Part shown: positions 11,859-23,510 of the stretch, piece by piece | How positions within the stretch are numbered: position 1 is the first letter of the stretch | Layout: every line of letters begins with the position of its first letter | Origin: Massariosphaeria phaeospora | Taxonomy: Eukaryota > Ascomycota > Dothideomycetes > Pleosporales | Length of the DNA: 64,000 bases | Direction: 5' to 3' | NCBI GenBank assembly: GCA_011032825.1 | Contig: JAADJZ010000031.1 | Location: 248,001-312,000, forward strand | Translations under genes and position numbers: made by a program | The notes under the pieces: model-generated | Databases searched by the model: none | The model's input: the letters and a program-made list of their open reading frames with translations, nothing else | What the model was told of the DNA's origin: nothing

Positions 11859-14644
11859 GTTTGCTGATTGCGGTGGGAGTGGTACTAAAGAAGCTGGAAA
11901 CTGGAGTTGTGAAGCTGCTGGTGGGTGAGGGATACATTTGACGGATATCCTGTTGACTTATATACTTTTCTCTTCCTGATCTTTCGGCTGTCCTTCTCTT
12001 GTCTTTGTCTTCTTCCCGGCCCGTAGACTCCGTTACAACCACTTCATCGCCTCCTATCTTCACGTTCAAGTCGTTCCGGTCCGTTGATACCGGCATCAAC
12101 ATGGTATCAAGCACGCCCGTCACGCCAAGCCTGCTTGTGTATGTGTCAATATGTAGTCGAGCAATCAGCCACACATCCGTCCTAAGAAATAGGATAAGCC
12201 GCATGGTCAATGCTGCTTGACGCGGAGCACAGTCCGACCAACCACAACTCGAGCATACTGTTGAACCGTTCTCTTTAGCGGATACGAACTTGGTAGGATG
12301 CGGTGAAGGAAGCTAAAGGCCGTCAGCCACGTATGGACCACGACATCTCGGCCCTCCATAACTGTCGATGCTTCACGAGGGTGCGCAGGAAGCCACCAAC
12401 CGGCATACGGTCGCTCAAGACAGCCCTATTGGGATAGAAAACATTTTGAGCGCCTGCCTTGAGGAGTTGTCCGACACCCCCGAGTAACCACTCTTTCGGG
12501 ATTGAATTAATAGCTTTCGTACTCACAAGTGGTGTTGGAAGGCGGCCAATTCGCTGAGAACTAAGAATGAACCGAACAGCCATCAGCAGTTCGTTGTCAT
12601 GGCCTTGGTAGGAAAGACTGAACAGAAAAGAAATGTTCCTTGCGGCTGATGGTGCACTCGCTAATGTGCGTGACTGGGTAACACGAGCATTGCGGAGCAG
12701 AACAGGGGTCGAAGTTGCTTATGTCACCCAGGATGTAGCCTGTAAAATCCCGTCAAGGTACGTGTAGATGGTCTGTTAAGAGGAGTAGAGACAATCCGAA
12801 TTAGTGTGGATCTAGACATGCAGGGGCCAAGACTTTGCAGTGACCGCGGTGATCTCCACATTCTTTATGAGAAGATGCTACCAGTCGTAATAAGCTCCAG
12901 AAGGTTTCGATGTAAAGACAGGTCGTTGATGGAAGGTTGATGGCGTGGTGGCCGTCTGCGAGACCCAACCGATGACGGCTCCACTAGCGGCTCCGCTAGC
13001 GGCTCCGGCTCCGCCCGTTCAGATTAGCGCCCCCCATTTTTCCATCTGACACCAGACGGGACGACAAACTCCCGCGCCTAATGACCACCGCCCTTCAAGC
13101 TTCTAGAAGGATGATGGGATTCCAGATCTTGCATCGCTTCGGCCTGCCTGTCGAAGGATGGTCCCGGTACGATGCGCTGACTGTGAAGCTTCATGCCGGG
13201 GCCGACGCAGGGACGGGCATCCTCCACAAGCTTCTAGAAGCCACACCAGCAGGTATAATCACCCACAGCTTACGCTCACTACCCGCTATGATATGCAGAT
13301 ACAGACCAAGACACTGATGTGATTAGTGGAGCCGCAGTGAGCCTCTAGCGCTGATTATTTCAGCGCCACCAGCTCTACCGCATTGACGTGATCAAGCAGA
13401 GCTGGCGAGTATAAGGACGAGAGTCTGCCAATGTGATTGAATACGAAGTGCAATCTGAATACGATCTGGTCCTCCTGCTGACGTGGAACCCTAGGTTGAG
13501 TTCAAGTAAACGCCTCCCAAAATCAAGCTCCAATTGGTTCCATTACTCGACTTTTTTTCAACACCACACGATCTCTGTGCCGCGCCGCAACAGAGATTTC
13601 AACGCTCGCTCTTCTGCCAAGTATGGCGCATGGGCTTACTTACTGTATACGGAAAAGTTCTGCTTACTGGCTGGCAAACGTACATGTCTTGGGCAACGGC
13701 CCAGAAGTTTTACGAAGTGAGACTCCGGACCAGAGACACAGCAAAGAAGACATCAAACCAATCGAGGCACCAAGCTTACCTTGAGGCTAATCAGATTTGG
13801 CTCCATGATGATTACTTCTCTCAGAAGCTTACGGAGTGCAGGTCTACCCCGGACAGTGCATCTTCCAACAACCAACGTAAGGAGTCTATGTTCACCACCG
13901 TCAATCGATGTGTATAACAGTTATCGCTACATTTCGCAGCTATTGCAATGCATCACGCACAAACAAAAAGCATGACACAGCTTTTTGGATGTGTTTGTTG
14001 AATGTTCGTCTTCCTGTTGTTGAAGCGGTGTAAACCAAAAGATGTGCCATAGTACATACTCGCTTTCAAGATCGACTTACCGCTTTTCAGAATGACACTA
14101 GCAGTCCTACGCGACTAACGAACTAGTACGCGCTGATACCCCATAGAGTTTATGTGGCTCTGTCAGCTCTTGATGCTGAAAGAATAACCCTTCCCTTTAG
14201 TGTGTTGTCCAGTATCTGCAAAGTATGCTCGCCGCATGACTTTGTAAAAGAACTTCCATTAATGAACCTCAACCACCACTTGTACTGACAGAGAAATCTT
14301 TGTGCGCTCATAGCGACGGGAATCTTGTTGATTTCAGCGTGAGCTGAGTGGGTGGTTCGTTTTGTGGGGCCGCACTCTCAACCGCTACAAAAATGAAGTG
14401 TTCGTGCCAAGGCGGCGAGGCTGCACCAGGAAGTCGCTCACTACCATCACCAAATAGCAAACACCCTCGGTTTGTATGACGTACAGCCAGCTTCACTGCA
14501 ACGGGCTTCCTGTGAGTTGCACCGAAGCGGTTACGTGGTTGGCGGGCGACCGCATTCACCTCCGAAATCGATTTTTCTGAATACACGCCCAACTCAGCAA
14601 TTTTGAAGCTAAGCGCAACCCACAACACAACCTTGCCTTAAACT
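11859..14644. other. Gene-poor region between AA9 and RING gene B
   Basis: 2.8 kb that begins with the AA9 promoter and ends with the promoter of RING gene B. Only short ORFs without recognisable domains are present. It contains a small CTAGCGGCTCCG-type tandem at about 12976-13013 and two copies of AAGCTTCTAGAAG near 13097 and 13227. I found no gene I can support. Confidence 0.5.
11957..11965 (-). promoter_or_regulatory. TATA-box candidate of the AA9 gene
   Basis: Read on the minus strand the sequence is GTATATAAG, about 100 bp upstream of the AA9 ATG. Position and sequence fit a TATA box; no further evidence is available. Confidence 0.5.
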
Positions 14645-15879
14645 ATGGCAGATTCTATCGAAAACGACCTTGTGCGGGCGGCAGATGTACCAGCGACTGC
14701 AGCGGGTGAGTAACCGAGCCGAATAGCTCTCCTCAGAGGCACCATGAGCTCTGGTCAACTATGATCGCTAACTATATGGTAGTGTACAGAGTAGTCAGGC
14801 GCCGCTTCCGCACCTTGGACGGCATATATAAGCTCGTGCGCGAAGCAAAACATGCGTACACAACCCAAGACATTCACATGCTGGGCGACACATGGAAGCG
14901 CTACAAGCCCGATATCGGATTCCGCCTCCAATCCGCTCCTCTACAGGTTCAGCTCGACGAGATGCAGCAGGCACAGGCGTGGCTCTTCGCGGTTATTGCA
15001 TACCACGAGACGCTCGGCCGGGGATACTTCTTTCCTCTTTTCCGGTTCGCTATCGAGACCGATCGCGACAAATGGTCAGAGGTTCAAGAGCTATACATGG
15101 TGTTGACGGATGGTGAAGACGCGACGCAGCAGATTCGGGTGGCACTTGCTGTTATCGTTCACGGAAACCATGCTAGTAGGCTTCGCGATGTCCATGAGCG
15201 AGCAAACCAGCACATGGAGTGGCAAGCAAAACATACGATAACTCCGGATCTGGTGGAAGCGCGCGAGGCGGTGGCGAATAAATCACGAACTTCCAAAGTG
15301 GATGGTTTCACCTGCGCCGTCTCACTGAACACGCTCAAACGTGACGAAGACCGTTCCTGTCCTATATGTCAGAACTCGCACCTGGATTTCTCATCCTTCA
15401 CGCTTGAGGATCTGATTGCCGACTATCCTGTTCAGATCAAGTTCTGTGGTCACATAATCGGCAAATCCTGCCTTGAGCTATGGATCGATACACCGCTCAC
15501 AGACCCAGCAAGATATCCACACCGGACCTGCCCTATATGCCGAGTTCAAATCACTGGCAGAGACTTGGCCCCACCATCCCGCGAACTCCAAAACCATGTG
15601 CGGTTCAACGCGTCCTGTCATGAGCTCAAGAAGGCCGTTTGGATGAAGAACTCGGAATGCTGGCTTGCGATCAAGCGAATGATGAGCGAAGAGACAGCTC
15701 TCGAAGCTTTGCGTAAAGAACTCTTAGAACAGAAAGATGCGGAAGACTATAACACCAAGCAAGAAGAGTTGGATAACAAACTCAATGACCTGAAGCCGTT
15801 GAAGAAAGCGTTGGGGTTTGGAGAGCAGCTATGGAAGAAGTTGAGGGCTGAGTGGCAAGAGGCGGGCATGAAAACTTAG
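14645..15879 (+). CDS. RING-finger protein B
   Basis: Two exons: 14645-14705 (MADSIENDLVRAADVPATAA plus one base) and 14783-15879. The 77-bp intron 14706-14782 has a perfect GTGAGT donor, a GCTAAC branch site and a GGTAG acceptor, and joins in frame to 385 aa. Residues about 215-280 form a RING-like domain: CPIC, a long loop, FCGHIIGKSCLELW, then TCPIC. The usual fifth zinc ligand in the CxHx2Cx2C core is replaced (CGH-IIG-x2-C), a form I recall from other fungal RINGs. A charged, probably coiled-coil helix follows (ALRKELLEQKDAEDY to the end). It is probably a ubiquitin-ligase-type protein of unknown target. It is related in layout to RING gene C and less closely to locus A. Confidence 0.82.
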
Positions 15880-16497
15880 GTCTGCATTTGTGGAAGGACA
15901 TCTCTTTGAGACAATTGCTTCTGGCAACGCATGATCTATGCACCAATCTTCTCTTTTCGATCAACTTGCTCTGTACAACAACGAAATCGGGCTAAACGAG
16001 CATGGCTCTGCTGGAGGTTAGGAGCACCAACAAAGTATTTAGAATCAAGCTTGCAGGACCCTGAGGGCTATTAACGAGTCTACAAAAACGATTCTAGGTA
16101 CGAAAAATGTCAGGCGAGAAGAAAAACATGAATTACACAGGACGTATCTGTTATCGAATGTTCACTTTCTTAGGCCATTGTTTCTCATGGACAACTTGTC
16201 AGCTTACCGCACCTGAGAAACGGACAAGACATTTATTTCGACGATCACTTTGAAAAATCTATGAAAGACCGTACCTTCGACGAAGTTCACGAACAATGCT
16301 GTTATCGCGTATAACATGGCCTTTATTCACAATGTATGTTATTTGCTTGCGTCTACTATTTAACCTTCCTCATCCCACCGCATAGCATTAGTTCATACCC
16401 ATCAGACTCTCTACCACACACCAACAGCTCATACTTGTCAGACTCTCCACCATAGGCCAACACTTCACACTTGATACCTATCAGTCTCGCAAACAGC
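15880..16497. other. Intergenic region and leader of RING gene C
   Basis: 618 bp between two co-directional RING genes, AT-richer than the genes. The last 100 bp hold a three-copy imperfect tandem repeat (listed separately) that runs up to the RING C start codon. Confidence 0.6.
16391..16497 (+). repeat. 36-bp imperfect tandem repeat in the leader of RING gene C
   Basis: Three successive units begin GTTCATACCCATCAGACTCT (16391), GCTCATACTTGTCAGACTCT (16427) and CTTCACACTTGATACCTATC (16463). The spacing is 36 bp and the last unit ends at the ATG at 16498. Identity falls from unit to unit. It may simply be a low-complexity pyrimidine-rich leader. Confidence 0.6.
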
Positions 16498-17781
16498 ATG
16501 TCCACCAACGCTCCTTCTATACAGATTGAGGGCCTAGGGGACCTCGCATTGGCGGACCGTGCTCGAAGTCCCCTCGGAGATCTTCAAGACGAGGCACGTT
16601 CGATAGTCTACCGAGTCGCCACAGCCTTGGGCTTGCACGCGCCGATCCTAGATCATGATGATTGTGAACTCTTTAATTGGGCCGCATCTCAAGATCTAAC
16701 AACACTTGATGAAGAGAACGCGGTCAATTGCGTCAATTCCATGCGTCGAATCGTTGTACGTTCCAACACTGCAGTGCTCGCTGCTGAGTATCGCGAAGAA
16801 CCGGCAGTCATAAACGAGGCATTCAAAATGTGTAAAGCAATCGCAATGTTTACGCGGACTTTAGACTACCGCGCGCAAAAGGAACCTCTGATAAAGTTCC
16901 CGGACCCCTGTGATATGTACCAGAAACCGTACAAAAATTCTCGCATAGCTCAAAGCAGCCGTGTTATCGCAGCTCGGCTTTTGTGGCTAGAAAAAAAGAA
17001 AGCCAACGACGAAGAGCCATACCTTGAAGCGAACATCTTGACACGATATGACCCGCTAGAGTTGTTCAATCCTTTGAATGATGTCAATGGACAGCGGTAT
17101 CTAAACCTCGATGATACCTACACGCCTCTGGAGTGTGATATGTTCAAACGGTTGGTCAGTTCCACCACTCTTGCTCGGAAGGTTCATCAAGATCCTATAT
17201 CCTTGACGTATAGAATTCCCCAAGGTGTCATTGATTATTGCAGGTCACATGGATCTCGTACACATGAGCTCCGCGACTACGCGACTCCATGCACAGACGA
17301 AGCTCGGTCGCTTGCGAAGCCCGACTCGCGATGCTACGTCTGCCACTTCTCATACGGCGCTGAATACTCCGATGAGCTCATGACCGAGCCGGCTGTCAAA
17401 ACGGCCTGTGGACATATCATCGGAGAAGTATGCCTCGGCGAATGGGTGATGGATGGCAATAGCACCTGCCCCTACTGCCGTACAGTGTTGTTCTCGGAGG
17501 AGCAAGGCGGCAATCTAGCCAATTGGCCAGAACGGACCCGGCTCAAATGGACCGAGTACGTTAGTGCGTTTGAGGAATTCGGAGTCTATGATGCTCAGAT
17601 CGATTGGTATCTGCTTGAATACCAGCCGGCAATCACTCATGACAAAGAATTTCTGGATCTGCTGTACCATCTGTCCTCCTTGGCAAAGAGGTATGAAGAT
17701 GCTAAAGAGGCTCTGAGGGAAGAGCAATACTTTCTGCACGGAATGCCTCCACCCTCCTCATCCTATGTTTCGTTCAACTGA
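16498..17781 (+). CDS. RING-finger protein C
   Basis: Single exon of 427 aa from ATG 16498. An alternative start in the same frame upstream is a TTG and is not used here. Residues 1-275 have no recognised domain. The RING lies at about 285-335: CYVC, then ACGHIIGEVCLGEW, then TCPYC. As in gene B, the fifth zinc ligand is replaced (CGHIIG-x2-C). The C-terminus is helical and charged. The shared CGHIIG core, order and strand suggest B and C arose by local duplication followed by strong divergence. Expected role: ubiquitin ligase or adaptor with an unknown substrate. Confidence 0.82.
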   Translation: MSTNAPSIQIEGLGDLALADRARSPLGDLQDEARSIVYRVATALGLHAPILDHDDCELFNWAASQDLTTLDEENAVNCVNSMRRIVVRSNTAVLAAEYREEPAVINEAFKMCKAIAMFTRTLDYRAQKEPLIKFPDPCDMYQKPYKNSRIAQSSRVIAARLLWLEKKKANDEEPYLEANILTRYDPLELFNPLNDVNGQRYLNLDDTYTPLECDMFKRLVSSTTLARKVHQDPISLTYRIPQGVIDYCRSHGSRTHELRDYATPCTDEARSLAKPDSRCYVCHFSYGAEYSDELMTEPAVKTACGHIIGEVCLGEWVMDGNSTCPYCRTVLFSEEQGGNLANWPERTRLKWTEYVSAFEEFGVYDAQIDWYLLEYQPAITHDKEFLDLLYHLSSLAKRYEDAKEALREEQYFLHGMPPPSSSYVSFN

Positions 17782-19014
17782 ACTACAGCCTAATGGGCTA
17801 TAGTTCACTACCAGATACATCTAGACGAACATTGTAATTTTTTCGTCCGGCAAAAAAGGTGTGTGCGTTGCTTGATATTGAAGAATAATAATAGCACAAA
17901 TATAGACCTACGTTACACAGCGCGACTACTAACTGCTACTCATCTCTTAAATAAATGAGTTAACTCTGCTTACGCTTCTAAATGCACTACTATAGTACGA
18001 TCATGGCGCGCATATTCATACTTGATTGCCAATCTGGCCGGTACTTCGAATCACATGATGACTGTGGTGTAACGTTATTTTGTTTACGTCAAGCCACATG
18101 TGGCTTATGGCTGTGCTCGAGCGTCACCCCACCCACAAGTAAGGAGTTGCACTCTAAGATGCAGAAACCTGCAGACATTTGGCGCATACAATGTCTTACA
18201 CAGGCGCCCTGGTGTTATCAGTCTTTACGTTATTAGCGTTGCTACAGCCAATGCGCATAAGAGTATAAGATGGCTAACTTTGCTCATCTAACTTTTCTCG
18301 CGGACAGGTGGAGCAGAAACAATATCCATGACAGAAGTTAGCAGACTACTATCCCTCCATGTGTGGCGGAAAAACCTGCGTGGCGGCATGCCGGTCATGC
18401 TCCTCACTACAACAAAGTCCACCACTGCTGAGAGGCGTAGATAATCTCGGGATACAAACCTCGACCCTTAAGCTTTCCCTATACTTTATGTCGCCGCCAA
18501 AAGATTCCTGCGTGGCGAGCAATACCACAGTTCATCGCCGGCATGCACGCTAGCCTCGCCTCGAACAGCCTTGGTTGCACTAGAGGGTTAGTGCACATGT
18601 CTAAGAGTCTGTTAGGCTATATAGAGACGTACAAAGAGTGTATCTTAAGCAAGTTGCTATAGCATCTTAGGTTGTAGCGCTGTTGTGCAGGTCTGTGGCT
18701 CTACGAGCATGATCGACAGCGAAGGGCGCTAGCTGCAAGTCGTACAAAAAAGCCGCAAGTAGCTTAGCAATATCATGTCAGCGCTGATGTTAGGTCCCTG
18801 TACTGCCAGCCTAGCTTAGGTAGAGCTGCCCGGCTAGCGGCTCGGTCTAAGCATAACTCGCTCAAACTTTAATGCACGCACAACGCCGCACTACTTTCTA
18901 TGCACGCCTGTTTGTAGAGCAGATACAAGTAGAGATAGAGGCTTATATACAGTTTTGCAGCAACACAACACCTAGCTTAGAGTAGTTAGTATAAACACGC
19001 AGAACCTTTCGTCC
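17782..19014. other. Gene-poor flank of the first transposon nest
   Basis: 1.2 kb downstream of RING gene C and of the displaced NLR end. Only short, featureless ORFs. Base composition is still normal; the TAG/TAA-rich RIP-like composition begins only inside the transposon block after about 19.8 kb. Confidence 0.55.
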
Positions 19015-19222
19015 TCATCTTGCAGACGGCTTTGAGCTTCTAATGCCTATCTTTGCTAGTTCGCGCAGCAGCTTTGACTCTTTCCCTTTGCCTGTGCATG
19101 CACTTGAGCTGCCATCTACTGTCGTAGGAGAGATAACAGGCTGACCTTGCTCCTGCAATGCAAGCGCGTTGGCGTGATGCTGGCGACACGCACGAGTGGT
19201 GGGGTGATCCTTCTTAAGCATA
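19015..19222 (-). pseudogene. Displaced C-terminal end of the NLR gene (last 68 codons)
   Basis: Minus-strand sequence from the TA at 19221-19222 to a TGA at 19015-19017 encodes MLKKDHPTTRACRQHHANAL and a Ser/Lys-rich tail ending KPSAR. The HPTTRAC block is the usual last TPR of fungal NB-ARC-TPR proteins. It continues, after a single TA, the frame that breaks off at 32190: the upstream part ends ...SAGYEA and the spacing of the HP(x)T motif to the previous repeat stays 42 residues. It is thus the 3' end of the gene at 32190-34520, pushed 13 kb away by the insertion. Without its promoter or start it is not a gene by itself. Confidence 0.9.
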
Positions 19223-19250
19223 CCGTGTCCGTGCGCGCTACCGGTAGGTA

Positions 19251-21369
19251 CCGTGCTAACGCGCGTAATGCCCGGGTTCGCGTAATGCCCCACCAACCAA
19301 CATGCTCACCACCACAAACTTGAGCCTATAACAACACGTACAATAGCTATTATTACGAGATTTTTTAGTAGAGCGATTGCAATAAGGCTATTGTACAACT
19401 TGTTTTATCTATATTTAGATGGAACGTTGATGCTGCGGCCGCGGCGGTTCACCTTGGGTGGAGCAGCTGGTGCAGCTTCAGGTGACGCCGCGCGAGCTGC
19501 AGCAACGCGCATACGTTTCTAAGGCTTATCCTTAGATAAGGATACTCGTAAGGCCTTGCGCTTACTAAATTGGGCAGTCTGAAGCTCTTTTCTGGTGTTG
19601 AGTTCTGCTTTTTTGGCTGCCGCGATAGCTGCCTTTTCAGCCTTCTCACGATCGCGCTTAACTTTGAGCTTCTCTCGCGCTACACGCTTCTCCTCTGCGA
19701 TTTTTTTGTTGTACAAGGTAGCAGCTGCTTTAAGCTCTTTAGTGTTTGCTTTTTGCAACTTTAGCTCTTTCTTCGTACGCTGCTTGACTACTTTACGAGC
19801 CATTGCTTTTTAGATCTTCCGCAGCAACTACATAATAGCTCTACTATAATATTTCTTGCGCTGCTGGAAGTTAAAGACAGAGCCTTTTTTCTTGTGCTTC
19901 TTGTAAGTAGTAAGGGCAGTCTTTAAGCTCTAGTTTTTATAGTAAAGCAGCTTATTTTGTACATAAAGATAGTGTACTAATTGAGAGAGCTGCTTCGACT
20001 TTTTTGCGCTAGTGTTAGTAACTGCAGCTCGTACAAGGCGCTTTATATAGATCTAATTCTTATTAGTAAAAGCTAACGATCGTAAAGCTCTATCTAAAGC
20101 TTTATTAGTAAAGCGTTTGAGTATTTTCTCTCAATCTATAGGCCAAATACTAGTAGCTTCAAAAAACTTAAGTACGGTAGCCTTTTTGAACGAAGCACTT
20201 TAGGCTTTCTAAAATAGTAGAAAGAAGTTGCCTTTACGTATTAGAACTCGCTTAAGGCTTTGTTAGAAGTAGGTAGTAAAAGCTTTAGTATAGAAGCTTA
20301 ATAGAAGCTTAAATATTACTACATTAAGCAGTTAAAGCGTATAGGTACTATAAAGCAGCATAATACTAAAGAGTATTTAGTAGTTAAGACAGTAGTTGAG
20401 AAAGTTGTTAGTTAGGTAACTACTATAGCCGTTGACGATAAAGAAGCGGTATTTCTTTTTACAGCAAGCTTTTTTCTTTGTACAGCAGTTAAATACCTGC
20501 TCTAACTATGCCAAACCAACGTCGTTATTGCTTCAACCTAATAGTGTTAAGCTTACAAACACGTTGTGTTAACTAGCTTAAATGTTAGCTACCTATGTTA
20601 ATTGTAATGTGCTGTTAGCTAAAGCGTATAGCAGCTTAGGCGGTAACACTTTACTATTAGCACAAACTACTGCTAAAAGCGTTACCTACTTCTAGAAGCT
20701 ATCTTGAAAAGCTAACGTTACTTCTTTTTGCTTTTATTAGTGTCGTAAGAATACTTGTTTAGAGCGTTTAGTTATACCTATTATAAAGCTTTTTTTGTTT
20801 ATATTGTAGATGTTCTTAGGTAAAACGTTGTACTTCTCTATTTTACTATGCAGAAGCTCGAAATATAGGTTATATTTAAACTTTAAATTAGCGTAGTAAC
20901 GTACAGCGTCTATACTAGAAGTCTATTTAAAAATAAAATAGTTGCTGTTTTAGTTAATAAAGCGCGTTACCTAGGCGTTTGAAACACGCGTTTTCGCTAC
21001 TTTGCTAGCAAAATTTTGAATTATAGCTTGCGTAAAAAGTAGCTTTTGCTTTGTTAAGTCTTTAATATAAGCGCAAAGCTCTAACTCTTGTTGTAGGTTA
21101 AAGTGTTGTTGAGTAGCTGCTTTAACTTGTTTTGAGCGTGTTACACCTCGTACGCGCCGCTTTAGCGTCAATCGCTTAACACTATACTAATTAGAAATTG
21201 CCTGCAGAAAGAGTTTTGCATTAAAACTTTGCAATTTAAACGCTACAATTGCGTTATTAATTAGAGCTATAGTAGTTAAGATATCGCGTGTTGAAAGTAA
21301 GTAGTTGAAACGGTTTTTGAAAGTTAGTAAGGCATTACGCGAACCTAGGCATTACGCGCGTTAGCACGG
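19251..21369 (-). mobile_element. Fot1-like element 1 (2,119 bp, RIP-mutated)
   Basis: 39-bp inverted repeats starting CCGTGCTAACGCGCGTAATG (19251-19289; 21331-21369), flanked by TA at 19249-19250 and 21370-21371. On the minus strand the transposase N-terminus is visible near 21171-20971 (LTKQKLLFTQAIIQNFASKV) and the Lys/Ala-rich C-terminal tail at 19803-19519 (KAAATLYNKKIAEEKRVARE). The middle is full of TAG/TAA. It sits inside the left terminal repeat of the outer element. Same family and length as that host element. Confidence 0.92.
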
Positions 21370-21371
21370 TA

Positions 21372-23510
21372 TAGTGCTCGTGCGCTAGATAAGCTAGTAC
21401 AGCTAATAAGCTACTTTAACTAAAATTAGCAACTGCGAAAATGAAGCTGTACAGCTACATATTAATTTAACTATTATAAGATTTTCTAGTGTATTACTAT
21501 ATAGAGGCTTGCGCATCTTTTGCACTATTTGAATTTTTGTAGTACCTTGATTTGGCGGCCTCGCGTGGTGGTTTTAGGTAGAAGCTGCGGTAGCAGAAAT
21601 GCAGCATTAACACTACTTGCAGCACCTACAGCACGACGCTTTTTTGTAAATTTTGCTACAGCGCTGCGTAAAGCTGCTTGCTTGTTTTTGTTTAGTGTAT
21701 CGCAAGATTTTTGTAAAGTTGCAGCGTCGCGTTGCTGCTTTTTAAGCGCGCGCGCGGCGGCTAGCTTTGCAGCCTTCGCTTTCTGCTTTTTATTAGCACG
21801 CTCCTTTGCAATTTGTCGCAGCGCTTTTGCTTTTTTTGCTATCTGCTTTTTGTATAGTGTAGCTGCAGCTTTGAGCTCTTTTTAGTAAGTTTTCTAGAGT
21901 TTTCTCTGCTTCTCTTTGTGTTGTTTGACTATTTCGCGCACTTAAGCTTCTTAGATCTTGCGAGGACTCTATAGTACAGCGCTGCTATAGTACTCCTTGC
22001 GCTGCTGTAAGTCTAAGACTTTTACTCTTTTTTTTATGCTTTCGTTTAGTAGTAAGTGCCGCGCGGAGGCTATTGTTTTCGTAGTAAAGTAGCTTGTTTT
22101 AAACCTGTAGAGAGTGTAATGTACTAGCAAAGCGTTTAGCTTTATCTTTTGCTTTATTTAGAACCGCAGCGTCTAGAATTTTTCGTATATCATTTCAACT
22201 ATTTCTATTACTAAGCTCTTGCAGTTTTATATTCTTATTTTAATTTAAAGTAGCAGTGTTAAAGCGTTTAAGTATAACCTTTGCATCTATTAACTACACG
22301 CTTGTAGCTTTAAAACTTTTTTGTATAGTTTTTTTTCTTATTGTAGTGCTCTACGCTAACTAGAATATTAGAAAAAAGTTGCTTTTTTTAACGCTAATAA
22401 GCTTTTGCAATTGGTGTAAGTAGTAGTTAAGTTCTTGCAAGTAGTAATTTAAAAGAAAAAAGAACAATACTACATTAAGCAGCTGTAAAGTGTAAGTTAA
22501 ATAAAGAGAAAAAACAGCTAGTAGAATTTTATTAGCGTTGCAAAAGTTTATAAACTCGCGCGTAAAGTAGCTGCTATAGCTGTTAACAAGAAAGAAGCGC
22601 TATTGCTAGCGCGCTTTTTGCTTTGTGTAGCGCTCAAACAGCTGCTTAAGCTAAACTAATTCGATATTGTTATTTGTTTATCCTAAAGTTGAGTTGGCTA
22701 TAAATACTTAGTGTTTTCTAGCTTCAACGTCGTTAACCTAGCTTAATTGCAAGCTAGCTTTTCTTTCGTAGATAAAAGCAAGCGGCAGCGCTTTACTATT
22801 AGCGCAAACACAAGCTAAAAGCGTAATCTATTCTCTATTGCTATCTTGTATAGCTGCCGTACGCAGTTTTGCCTACTAAACTGCTTTAGAAAAAACGCGT
22901 TTTGAGCGTGTAGTAATGCTAACAAAGAAGCTTTTTTTATCTATATTATAGGTGTTGCGCGCTTTAACGTTGTACTCTTGCATTTTTTTATGCAGTAGTT
23001 GAAAGTATAGGTTGTATTTCTTATGTAAGTTAGCTTAGTAACGATTGCAATTAATTTTAGCGCTTTATTTGGTAGTAAGCTCGGCTTTATAGCAATGTAG
23101 AAAGCGCGAAACCTACGCATGTAAAGCTTTCTATTTTGCAACTGCGCTAGCGAAATTTTGTACTATTTCTTTTGTTAGTAGCAAGCTTTGCTTTGTGCAT
23201 CTTTTTATGTACTTTACAAGTTCTTGCTTTTGTTGTAGGTTAAGTAGTTGCCGTTGTTTTAATGCAGCTGTATAAAACTACGTTCTACTTTTATGCCGTC
23301 GCAATAGTGTAGTGCAATTAACACTAAACTATTGCGCAACTTTGCGGTAAAAGAAAAATGTACTAGCTTTACGCAATTCAATTGCTTCAATCGCAGCCTT
23401 AATTAAGTTCATGTTAGTAGAGATGCGACGCGTTAAAGTTGAGATAATGCATATGTTTTGATGCGAAGTAGCTTATTAGCTGTACCGGCTTATTCGGCGC
23501 ACGGGCACTG
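21372..23510 (-). mobile_element. Fot1-like element 2, second family (2,139 bp, RIP-mutated)
   Basis: Imperfect inverted repeats of about 45 bp (left TAGTGCTCGTGCGCTAGATA; right, complement starting CAGTGCCCGTGCGCCGAATA), flanked by TA at 21370-21371 and 23511-23512. The transposase is on the minus strand, N-terminus near 23.42 kb, basic tail near 21.55-21.88 kb. It abuts element 1, sharing a single TA. Its length equals that of the element at 51270-53408, and both have the same plus/minus tail sequence, so they are one family. Confidence 0.9.

Noticed and set aside
12323..12583. Minus-strand 86-codon ORF with protein-like sequence
   Set aside because: No recognisable motif, no good start context and no partner exon; not supported.
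21520..21885. Plus-strand ORF nearly repeated at 52892-53260 (minus), as if a conserved protein
   Set aside because: Both are the antisense of the Lys/Arg-rich tail of the same Fot1-like family.
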